Origin: Loxodes magnus
Taxonomy: Eukaryota; Ciliophora; Karyorelictea; Loxodida; Loxodidae
DNA: 64,000 bases
NCBI GenBank assembly: GCA_946699065.1
Contig: CAMPDV010000017.1
Span: forward strand, 620,001-684,000
Direction: 5' to 3'
Shown: positions 37,023-47,812 of the stretch, piece by piece
Numbering within the stretch: position 1 is the stretch's first letter
Layout of the letters: each line of letters begins with the position of its first letter
The notes under the pieces: generated by a model
Seen by the model: the letters and a program-made list of their open reading frames with translations, nothing else
What the model was told of the DNA's origin: nothing
Databases searched by the model: none
Program-made: the position numbers and the translations under genes

Positions 37023-37992
37023 ATATGTATATGTGTATTAAATTTTTATGAAAAATTTAATTGTTTATAAAATAATTCTGACTTAATAAAATATATTTTT
37101 TGTTTGACTTTGCACTTAAAATAATAATAATTTAGCTAATTAATTCGGATGAGTTATAAATGAAGTAGGTGAAACAATTATTTTATATTTGCTAAATAAA
37201 ATGCTAGAAACTAGCATAAATTGACTTTAATTTCTGTATTTTATATTTTTTTATGTTATAATTTAGAAAAAATAATAAAATAAATAAGCTTCAAATAAAA
37301 TATATAAAAAATAACTTATTTCATCTTATATTTATTTAAACAAAGCATTTTAAGCAATATTCAAAATAAATAAACGATTATTTCTAAGAATTTTAAACTA
37401 GCATTTAGCTACTACAATTATGCATATGAATAAAGAACCTTAATTTAAACATAGATTTAGTTTATTATATATAATTAGTTTTAGAAATAAAATTTTTTAA
37501 ATTAATTTAAAATAAAAAATTATGTTATTTTTAGATTAAAACAAAACAGAAACCTAGAACCAACAGGATTTTATAATAAATTAAAAATTTTATACTTTAT
37601 TGTTTGAGAAAATTTCTAAATATAAATATCTTTTATATTTTTTCTATTTTAAATAAATATTTACCCATTTCAGATGATTTTTTAGTAAATTTATATCTTT
37701 TTCAAATTTTTATGGTTAAAAATATTAAAGTTTAAATATAAAATTTATAATATATAATTAAAAAAAACTGTATTTTTCAATGTTTATTTTTATTTTTTCA
37801 TTTATTTTGTTTACTTTTTTCAATCAAACAAAAAGATTGCAAAATGAAGCTTTATTTTATTTTTACATTTGTATAGAAAGCTTAAATATAATAAATTTTA
37901 GAATTCTTTTTTATTTTAACACTTAATTATTTATAATTAGCAAACCAATAATAATAGTTATTATATTCTTTGGCATCTAATTAAAAAAAAAG

Positions 37993-38790
37993 ATGGAGAG
38001 TTGGAACAAAGGTTTTCTTATCGAAAAGATTACTTGTAATACTACTGATCAATCTTTCTAAAATTAACAAACACCAACTAAGATTTAAAAGAAAAAATAT
38101 TACTAAATATCAAAAGAAAAATAACTACCTGCAAAATTCCTAAAAAGAGGCATACATTTAATCAACTAATGAATTTAGACAAGGAATAACTCGTGGAGAT
38201 TATTTTCGACTACACTGATAAAGTCGAGAATCTTGAGCATTATGTTATCAGTTTATAACAAGATTTATAAGATTATGTGGAGGATGAGAAGCCACACACT
38301 GAATTTGTTACAAAATAGGATATTAATAATAGATATCAAGAAATAGAATGCGATATTGTTAGACTAGATGAATAAATGGGAATAGACTTTTAAAAATATG
38401 AAAATGCCTTTTAGCAAGTTAAAGAAATTAAGCAAAGGTTAGAGAAATTAGAAAGCTAATAGCCAAAAAAAATCAAGATTCAATGATAATAGAAGAACAG
38501 CCCATGACTTAAGAAAAATACTTCAAAAAAAAGTGCTACATATGTGGCAGTCAATATCATCTTTGAAGAAGATGCTAGGGAAATAAGGAAATTAGAAAAA
38601 AGATTTGAAATGAATTGACCATGTTTTATCCTTCCTTGGATGGTTAATTATGACGTAAGAAGATAACTCCAAGACCGTTCGGAAAGCTCGGAAGTGAACT
38701 TGGGTGGAGACACCGAGGAGTCCGAGACCCTGTAAAAGGTAATACAGGGGTTATGGATCTTTTAAGGGAATACTCCATTAACCTTAAAAT
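37993..38790 (+). pseudogene. ORF1-like zinc-knuckle retroelement copy VI, divergent subfamily
   Basis: Starts MESWNKGFLIEKI at ATG 37993, like the M...(F/W)..GF start of other copies. The coiled coil is in a second frame: LDKEQLVEIIFDYTDKVENL, LQQDLQDYVEDEKP, VKEIKQRLEKLESQ. A third frame, entered around the A8 run at 38463, has MIIEEQPMTQEKYFKKK and the knuckle CYICGSQYHLWRRC (CX2CX4HX4C, Trp as TGA). It continues into FYPSLDGQLWRKKITPRPFG, KLGSELGWRHRGVRDPVKGN and LLREYSINL. The tail is an AATTT-type repeat. The last 170 bp are repeated at 29183-29345. Two frame changes make it a likely pseudogene. Confidence 0.6.
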
Positions 38791-39869
38791 TTTTAATTTA
38801 ATTTAATTTAATTTAATATTCTTTGTCATTTGTATTGATAAATTTTAAAACTTTTATTAAAAGTTATAAAAGTTATAGAAATTAATAGATTAATATTAAC
38901 TAAAAATAGAAAATTAAGCATTAAAAATAAGTTAATTTTTATCTATTTGTTTGTTTTTTATTTATAAACTAGATCATCAAATTTATTTTAAAAAAATTAT
39001 CTTAATACTTCAATAAAAACTTAGAAAAGAGATGCTTTTAAAAAATTCTATTAATATTGCTAATTGTAATAGATCTTTATATGCCTTATTTTATAGTTAT
39101 TTAAGCCTGTAACCATAACTTTCTAAAAATGCTTTTTTAGTTCCATTTTGTCTAAATTTTAACTAAATTTTATCTTTAGAAAGCAAATTAAAAAAAGAGA
39201 AACAGAATTAAATCTTTTAGATATTCATAGATATCTTGTAAATAATATATACAAGTATATTCGAATTAAGTTTTTTTATTCAAAGTAAATTCAACACTTT
39301 TATTAAGATTAAAGCAAACTATTTAATTTAAAATTGAGCATAGCCAAATATGTATATCTATTTGAACTTTTTTATCTTTAAATTTTATCTAAATTTAGTT
39401 TATTAAAATATACCTGCTAAAATGTAATTATTTTAAATCCTCTTAATTTTTATAAGCATTTTCTTAAGTTATATAAAATTAAACCTTTTAATTTTTAATT
39501 TATTATTTTACATATAATTTGATATATTTCTTAAAATTTTATTGATGATGCTAATGAGGATTTTAGATAAATGTTTAGCTCTATTATAAACTTAGTTAAA
39601 TTAATTTTAAAGATTTTTATCTATCTATATAATTATATCATAATTTAGATTTAATTAAAAAAAAATTTCAATAAAAATATTAAGATTAAAGTCTATAATT
39701 CTTATTTAATTTATAGATAAAATTAGAGCAAAATATAAAAAATCATCAAAATCAATCTACAGATAGGATTTATAATTGAAAAGAAAAAATTGATTAATTA
39801 TATGTTAAATTTAAATTTAACTAAAATATTCTTATGTCATATTTTCATTGTTGGAATTGCTTCCTTCAA

Positions 39870-40440
39870 TTAAAGATGTTACAATGTTATTTAAAAATTT
39901 TTCATTTCTTCACACTTTCATCTTCATCTTCTTCTTCAGCTTGATCATCTTCTTCGTCAGTTTATTTCTTCTATTCTTCCTTTTACTCTTAATTTTCTTT
40001 TTCGTCCTCTTTATCTTCCTCATTCTCTTCATCTTTAACTTCTTCTCCCTTAGTTGCAGAATTTTCTAACCAATCATCTTTTTCCCGTTCAAATAATTCT
40101 AATCTCCTTTTTAATTAATATCCCATGAAAAATTTTTATTTGTAGATCAATGTATTCTAATTTGATTTTTGGAAATTAATTTATATAGTTTTGGTCATAT
40201 GTTATTAGTCTTCTAATATCGCATTATCCAATCTTTGGTATTATCTATTCCCGCATGTCTATATGGCTATCGCAATCCAGAATATGCTCAAACTTATCAA
40301 ATTCTCCACATATGCAGAAGGGATTCTCGATTGAATAAAGTCTGCCTTAGAGGTCTTTTCGAAAATTGTAGCTTTATGTTCTGAGATTGCATATACTAAT
40401 TATTTCTCTTCGATATTATTGATCAATTATATGTATTAAA
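39870..40440 (-). pseudogene. Non-LTR retrotransposon ORF2 C-terminal remnant, zinc finger plus acidic tail
   Basis: The minus frame reads ISICNLRTQSYNFRKDLQG, then FCICGEFDKFEHILDC at about 40319-40270, then TYDQNYIN, and reaches a TGA at 40091. After a one-base shift in an A-run it continues from ATG 40126 as LKRRLELFEREKDDWLEN followed by a run of Glu, Asp and Lys to a TGA near 39890. The tail before the shift matches the fragment at 15592-15900 (YDQNYIN, then NFH.KL.KKR). The LRT plus Cys-Cys-His-Cys finger fits the C-terminus of LINE ORF2. The same bases read on the plus strand give a hydrophobic Phe/Leu frame, which is only the shadow of the acidic tail. Confidence 0.5.
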
Positions 40441-41125
40441 ATACATTTAAAAAGATAAAAAATTATTATGAAATTTTATCTCTAAATTTTCAACTAGATA
40501 AATTATTATATAACTGTTAATTGTTAGGTAATTAAACAAATAGTTACCACAAAGTTTTTATATTCTATAAACTCTTTTTATTATACAAGATAAGGTTTTT
40601 TATTACTTTTTAGAAACTCAAGAATTTATATTGGATAAAAATTAATAGCTGAAAGAATTAGCGTTTAATTGATAAGAAAATTAATAAATACTCTATTATT
40701 AAAAAGATAATAAATATTACTTTGAAATAACAATATTTCCTTAACTTTAATCATAAATATGATATTAAACTTAATTTAATTATATTTAGCTAAAGGCTGT
40801 TTTTAATCAAATATATTATTATTTCTCTTAATTCTCTCAATTTAATAAATGTTATTTTTAAGATTTTATTATTAAGTAGTTTTAGATTTGAGTGTTGCTT
40901 ATAGATATTTAACTACCAAATACTTAATAATTTTTTCTATTATAACTATAAAAGCCTAGTTTATTTATATTTATCTCAAATTTTTAATTTTGTATGAGTT
41001 ATTTTTGAAGGCAAACTTTGTTAATCATATAAATCTAAAATAAAAACTTAATTATATCCAATAAATTAATTTAAATGATGCATTTTAAACATAAAATTAA
41101 TATAAATAATAAATAAATATTATTA

Positions 41126-41530
41126 TAGAGCGCAGAACACTTCGTTGACGCGCAGCTCTTTTAATAATAATATTAATATTAAAAAGTTTTCTCATATTTC
41201 TTGTCGTTATTCAACTCGACCAATGAGTCACGTCAGCTTCTTCTAATGGGAATCTGCTAATTAAAATATTCTTTAGTAATGAGCTATATGTTCCAGTCTT
41301 CTTGAATAAGATCCAAATAAGAATTAGTTGTTAAGTCATTAGTTAGAAGGCCTGCCAGTCAAATGTTCATACTGCTAGCGAGAATCCTCGGGCAAGTTAG
41401 ACATGTATCTTCCAAGCTTGTCCACCCATCCCCTGTGGTGGCATCTAGTAAGAGACTACTCCCAATGTAGTATACATTGCAATAGATTACATATTAGTTC
41501 TCCCGACTGCGACCGTCAATCATATTTTAT
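41126..41530 (-). mobile_element. SINE-like element, family S2 (full copy)
   Basis: The only copy with both ends in the window. On the minus strand it runs from GACGGTCGCAGTCGGGAG to the shared 3' module AAAGAGCTGCGCGTCAACGA and GCGCTCTATAAT. A hairpin CAATGTATACTACATTG (7-bp arms) lies at about 41475-41491. It separates AT-rich sequence that aligns with the 10-kb flank from non-matching sequence. Confidence 0.6.
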
Positions 41531-41534
41531 ATAT

Positions 41535-43690
41535 ATGATAAAAAAATATAAGCTAAGGTACTAAATTATTAGAATATATAGATACTTAAAGTTTTTATAG
41601 CAAACCTTCTAGATTATAACTTATAAAATCATATAAAAATTTTATGTAATAACACTAATGTAAAATAGGATATTAATTATACTAAAATATTTATCATCCA
41701 TTATTATAAATCAATAGCTATATTTAGATTTAATATTCAGATTTTTTATGACGTTATAAAAACTAAAAAAGATTCCTAGAAGGATTAATTTTATAAATAT
41801 TTAAATGAAATTAAAAAAGAATATAATTTATAATGTTTAAGAATAATAAAAATTAGAAAATTAAATTAAAAAGTAAAATATACAAATAATTATAATCTAT
41901 TACATTATTAATTTAATTATGCATAATTTTCTATTTTATTATTTTATTATGAGATTTATAGAAAAATAAAGCAATCAGTATTATACTTATATATTCTATA
42001 ATTAATTTTTTCTATATTATATCAAAAATTTAATTAAAAAAGAATAGAAAAGCTAGTTAAAATGAGTAGAATAAATATTAAATTTAATTATTTAGATTGT
42101 GATATTAAACATATTAGTTTAAAATATGAAAATTAAAAATTAAATAATTAGCTTATTAATAAACTAACAATAATAAATACTCAATAATTTAAGAATTTAA
42201 CAACTTTTTTATGTTAAATTAATTATATTCTAAAAAGGAAATTTGCTTTTCGCTTAATATAGAATATATATTTACAAAAAGAAATTTAATAGATAAATAA
42301 ATTACTCCAGTCTTTTATTTGATAAATTAGTTATTTTTAATTATATAATTCATATGTAATTCTTAATTTATTTAGATCTTTTAAATTTATATTGCAAATA
42401 AGATATTAAATATTAAAAATATATTACCTTAATAATATAAAATTTTAATTAATTTATTAAAAACAATCCTTTCAAATTTACTTTTTATAAAAGTTTGAAT
42501 CTCTATATGAAAATAAAATAATAAACCAATTAAAAAAGTATTTAAAATAATTAAATAAATTAAACAATCAAAAACTATCTCATATAAAATTGGCTCTAAT
42601 GGTTTATTTATCTAAGTAGAAATTTCTACATCAGAACGATAATTTTTTAAATAAAATGATTATTTAATTTTGATAAATATATTTTATATTTCAAGGTTCT
42701 TGTTGCTACAGTTTTCAGATATATTTATTTATTAAAGTTATTTTTTATCTTTGCATAAAAATTGTATTTTAAATTAAATATAAATGATTTTTATGAATTT
42801 ATATTTTCTTAACTAAAATATAATCATTTAAAATCTAACTTAATCTAAAATATTTTCATTTTGGTTAAAATTTTTTCTTTAATTATCAAAATTAAAAATT
42901 TAGATTCTTAAAGAAAATGTTTTATTAGTATGATATAAATATCTAGCATATTTAATAAGAATATTTAATTTTTAAAGGAAAATATTAAATAACTATTTGA
43001 TTAAAGAAATAAGCACTAATATATCTTTAATACTTTAATAATAAAATCTAGTAGACTAATAGAATATTCTTAATTTAGTTTAATTAATTATTGTTGGCAA
43101 ATCTATAAAATTAAAGCAACAATGTTAACAATGTTAACAATATTAAAAAGCATATTAAATTAATAGAGAAAGATATATAAAATTTAAAAATTATAATTTT
43201 ATTACGTATTATTTTAAAAAATCAGAGTTATACGAATCTATTACTGATAAATAAGTATCCAGAGAATAAAATAAATTTAATATCATCAGATACTAATAAG
43301 TTTAGGACTATACTTTAACTTAACAAATTTATTAATTATTATAACTATTTTTAAAATATCATAAATTATTAAAAAGAAATTAAATAGTGCATAGTAATTT
43401 TAGTTAAAAATAAATTAAATTTATTTACATTGTCATTTAAAACATATAATATATAGTCATATATATCAATTATAATTTATTTCATATAAAGCAATTAAAG
43501 AAAATTTTAAATAACATATGCTATTAAAAAATATTAGATAAGTATAATTTATTAAATTAATTAATTTTCTCTCTGATTTTGACAAAAAATTAAAAATATA
43601 AATAGCAACTAAAAATAAATAATAATAAGTTATAAATTATTAATATTTATTTATAAAATTAGCTAAAGATTCTATTAAAGAAAAAACTAA
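41535..43690. other. AT-rich stretch without supported feature
   Basis: I see nothing gene-like. It lies between two SINE-like copies and lacks an obvious partner in the left arm, so it may be inserted sequence or sequence too diverged to align by eye. Confidence 0.4.
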
Positions 43691-43694
43691 AATT

Positions 43695-43735
43695 ATTGTG
43701 CACGTAGCACCTAAATGGCATTCAACTATTATAAT
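43695..43735 (-). repeat. Solo copy of the shared 3' hairpin module
   Basis: On the minus strand TAGTTGAATGCCATTTAGGTGCTACGTGCAC (41 bp in all) is a decayed match to the 3' module of families S1-S3. No element body is recognisable beside it. Confidence 0.35.
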
Positions 43736-44261
43736 AAGGTTTTTTTTTAAGTTTAAAAAGTTTATTCTTGAGAATAAACACATATGTAATTAATATAATA
43801 ATAATTTATTAAGTTAATTAAATAAAATAGATTTATATTAATTAACATTAAAAATACTTTTATTTAAATTCAAAAAATAATTGTTTAATTAAGGTATTTT
43901 TCATAAGTAAATTTATCATCTTATTAAAAGTTTAAAATTGCGTAAAAAATCTGAGTTAATTTTTTTTATAAGTCCATATATAATAAACATAAGTGAAAAT
44001 TAATATTTCCTACCTTATAATTAATTTTAGTAGAATGATAAATAATATATGAATTAATAATTTAATAATACAAATTACAAATATTTTTACTCATATAATA
44101 ACTTTACATACATTTTTATTTATAAAGCTAATTTCTTTTTAACTTTAGTATTTAATTATATTATGCAATACTATAAAAAAATAAATTTTATTAATCTAGA
44201 TACAAATTAAATAAAGCTTTATATAAAAAAGTTAAAATTATTATATTATATTAAATTGCTT

Positions 44262-44705
44262 TGCTCATTGTTCGAAGGTGAGCAACTAAGTCATCTTCAT
44301 CAGAGGTTGGGAAAGTTAAGTAACCATAATCGACTTTATGTCTTCCTCTACTTTGGTTTGGCCTCGAGACATAAGATTCTTAGACCTTCGGCACTGGCTT
44401 AGTTTAGCTTTAATTCTGGAACAAAAAAGAAATAATATTGCGAGCTTCATCAGAGGTGGGGAATTTAAGTACCCATAATTGACACATGTCGTCCTCTGCT
44501 TTGGTGATGCAATGAGACACAATCCTGCCATGTCCTTGGACCTCCAACAAGTATTAAAGATACGAGTATTCTAAAATTATATCAGTATTGAACAAGGTTT
44601 ATCAGTATCTGATAATTTTATCAAGTAACAAACATTCTTGTCAGTATGAAACATTTTTTTTAAAGAGCTGCGCACAAATGAGAGTGCTGCGCGCTCTATA
44701 ATCAG
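44262..44705 (+). mobile_element. SINE-like element, family S3 (copy 1)
   Basis: About 90% identical by eye to 60393-60885 between GTTCGAAGGTG and the 3' module (AAAGAGCTGCGCACAAATGA to GCGCTCTATAATC), with a TTTATTTATTTATA tail after it. It holds an internal direct repeat (CTTCATCAGAGGT(T)GGG..., at about 44290 and 44445) and four units of a 19-20 bp minisatellite (44577-44655). A minus-strand frame begins MAGLCLIASPKQRTTCVNYG in both copies, but it is not otherwise supported as coding. Confidence 0.65.
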
Positions 44706-45139
44706 ATTTATTTATTTATATAAAATTATTTTATATAATTTACTTTTAATAACTAATGCAGATATAAATAATTGCTTTATTATTTAATAAGCTATTTTAT
44801 AAAAAGAGTAAGGTATAACAAAAGTAAAATTCTTAAGAATGGTTAAAGCATTTCATAATTTATGCCGATACTTTTAAATAATAAAATTTAATTAAAAATT
44901 GTCATAAACAAAATTCTCATTAGAAATAAATAAAAGAAAGTTATAATCTTTAGATTCATTTAAAATTGTTTATAAATATAATTCAATTTATAAATCATCT
45001 TCTGATATGTGAATCTTAACCCTTTTAAAATTCATGTTAAATTTTATTATTGAAAAAATTAAAGCATTACCACTATTTGTATAAGTTACTTATCTTATTA
45101 AAATAAATGTAATTAATTCTTTTGGATTAAGAGACTTTT

Positions 45140-45555
45140 TCCATTTTACTTTTATTTCTTTCTAATTACTCTGAGATACTATTTTGTAATATTTGATATC
45201 GTAGTTTGATCTACTGTATATAGCTCTCCTGTCAATTTAATAATTAAATTAAAGTTTTTATTAAGTTAATAATCGGGATAAAACATAAAGATATTAAGCT
45301 GGATTTTTTATATTTTATCAATTATCTTTTCTTTAACTTTTTCATTATTTTCTTATAATTTTTCTTATTATACATTTTTTTGAGAAAAAATTCTTTCTTA
45401 ATTATAAATTTATTATCACTGCTAAATTCTTAACTAAAATAGCTTCTAAAAGTTGTAGTAAGTTAATTCTTTTTTTATTTTTTGTTTAATATTTCTATAT
45501 TTGTTTTTTTTCCCTTTCTGCTTAACTTTATCTTTTAATTTTTTGTGTTAGAAGC
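45140..45555 (-). CDS. Possible coding region, counterpart of the 9.1-9.8 kb frame
   Basis: The minus-strand frame reads a Gln/Glu/Lys-rich helix followed by LIIKLTGELYTVDQTTISNI and TKQYLRVIRKKQ. The second part has the look of a helix-turn-helix, but that is only an impression. It lies where the inverted-duplicate alignment predicts the counterpart of the frame at 9062-9784, and short blocks resemble it. The ends are approximate, no start or stop is assigned, and no function is proposed. Confidence 0.3.
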
Positions 45556-46723
45556 AAGTTTTATCTTCTTTTTTAATTTTAAATTTTTTATAGAAGTTTT
45601 AAAAGCCAAAGGTGTATTCTATAAAATCAATTTACTTTGTCAAAGATGATTATTTTTGATGTTGTTTCTATTTTTTTTTAATATATTTTTACTTTCAGTC
45701 CTATAAAAATTAATTTCTAAAATGTTGATATTTGATAATATACCTTAATGAGTTAACAGTATTTTAATTTAGGAAAGATAAAATAATTAATAATTTTATT
45801 ATTATGTTCTAAGCGTATTTTCTTATTAATTTATTTTAAAATAAGAAATGCATAATAGACTTATTTAGTTATTCATTAAATTTAGTTTGGAATGAAAATT
45901 TATAAGCTTCTTCTTTCTTATGTAGAAGTTAGTAGAATTAAATTTATATTCTTGTCTTAATAAAAAGTCAACTAACTTTAAAGTCAAAGGAGGCTCAAAT
46001 TGAATTAAATTTTAAGAATATATTAAGTATACTTATTTAGAAATAAGCAATTTCTTTTAATTTAATAATTAATAAAATTAAAATTTTCCTTTATACTATT
46101 TATATTTAATCATATTCAAAGATTTTACTAAAGTTTAAATATTTTTAAAGCCTATTTGTTTTCTCTTTTTCTTCTACTGTTATATAATCCTAATAATTAC
46201 AAACTTTCATATTTTTACATTTCTCTTCTTGTTACAAGCCATAATGCATAAAATTAAAATTTTCCTTTTTTAATTTTATTTCATAAATATTTTAGTCAGA
46301 AATAAAGGGAAGAAAATAAATAAAAGCATAGTATTTATAAATGAAAATGTAATTTTTATATCTAAAGCTAAATATTCTTAATATTCTTAATATAATAAAT
46401 ATATTTTCATAATTATTTAAAATTATATTTAATATCAAGTGTCTTAAAGGAAAGTCTATTAAGAATTCATTTATTCTTTAATATTTAAACTTTTAAACTA
46501 TATTTCAGAATAATTTTTAATTAATTAATCCCAATCTCATGCTATATTTTATTAATAGATGCTATTCAGCCTACTAATTTTTTTATTTTTATGAATAAAG
46601 AAGTTATAAAAAGTTTAAAGTGATATTAAGAAAAGATAGAGATTGAATATAAATAAGGAATTCTTAGCAAAGACAAATATATTAATTATAAAATTTTCTT
46701 TTTATTATTTAAATTATTCTTGA

Positions 46724-47812
46724 AATCAGAGAAAGTTGGTAAAAATAGAAACTATCTTAAATATTTTCCAGCATAAAAAAGGGTAAATTTAAGTTGATAA
46801 AATAAATAAGCAACATAAGCCAGAAAAATGTTTTGATGAAATGAAGAACGAAGGAAGAATGGATAAATAAAAGATCTAAAACTTAATAGACATTAATTTA
46901 TTTAAAATTAGAAACAGGCTAAAGGCTTAAATTAAACTGCTTAATTTAATTTAAGATAATTTAAAAATATTCTTGAAATACAAGAACTAAATCAGCTTAA
47001 ATGATAGATAAAATAAATAAAAAAGGAGTCACAGTTAAAACGAAACATTTATTTATTTTATTATTCTTAAGAAAAATTTATAAAATATTAGAGGAACTAA
47101 AAAAATAAATTAAATTAAAAGGATAAATTTTAGATTAAAATTAAAAAAAAACATTAAATAAAAATAAAATAATTAAAATCTAAGAAAATTAATAATTTAA
47201 ATGATTAAATACAGAAAATATGTAAAAATCCTTTAGTAAAAATTTGAATTTAAAACAAAATATTATAAATTAACTTAAAAATAAATAAATAAAAATAAAT
47301 AAATAAAAATAAATAAATAAAAATAAATAAATAAAAATAAATAAAAATAAAAATAAATAAAAATAAAAATAAATAAAAATAAAAATAAATAAAAATAAAT
47401 TAATTAATTAAATCACAATGCTTTTTCTAACTATTTTTATTTCTAGGACAATATCACAATTTTCACCAAGGAAATAGTCCCACTAAAAAAAGTCTATATA
47501 GATCCGGAATAGGTAAGCAGAAGAGATAGAAATTCAATAAACATTCAAGCTTAACTAAAATTTTAAATTATTTTAATAAACTTAAAATGTTTTGATAATC
47601 CAGAACTTATATTAATATAATTAAATTTAAATTAAAAAATAAATATTATTTTAAAATTTGATTTAGGCTAAAAGAAAATATAATAAATTTGAGAAGAATT
47701 ATAATTATTAAATTAAAATTTAATAAAAAAATTAATATTATATAATTATTTTTAAAATAATCATTCTATTTATTTAATTTAAGATTAAAATAGCTATTTA
47801 TTTTAAAGTTGA
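46724..47812 (+). CDS. Unrecognised gene convergent with receptor C
   Basis: One TGA-free frame of about 363 codons on the strand opposite receptor C, ending at TGA 47810-47812. Its first 150 codons match the gene at 8154-8687 (DKxxKL/IE-type helix, KPEK, NEGR, NLIDIN, QNKQKRSHSQNET). Its last part, from about 47447, has strong G-at-position-1 bias and reads DNITIFTKEIVPLKKVYIDP, then RRDRNSINIQAQLKF and a long amphipathic Gln-rich helix. In between, at 47282-47400, an in-frame A/T microsatellite would encode Asn/Lys/Gln repeats. It may instead be an intron ending in the TTTTTATTTCTAG acceptor at 47446. No function is recognised. The frame overlaps the end of receptor C by about 50 nt. The start lies beyond an in-frame TGA at 46721 and is not fixed. 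Confidence 0.5.
47279..47400. repeat. A/T microsatellite inside a candidate gene
   Basis: About 120 bp of AAAAATAAATAAAT changing to AAAAATAAATAAAAAT. It keeps the frame of the candidate gene at 46724-47812 open because it contains no G, so it is either coding for Asn/Lys/Gln repeats or intronic. Confidence 0.8.

Noticed and set aside
39848-40069. Plus-strand hydrophobic Phe/Leu-rich frame resembling a membrane protein
   Set aside because: It is the antisense shadow of the acidic Glu/Asp/Lys tail of the minus-strand fragment at 39870-40440.
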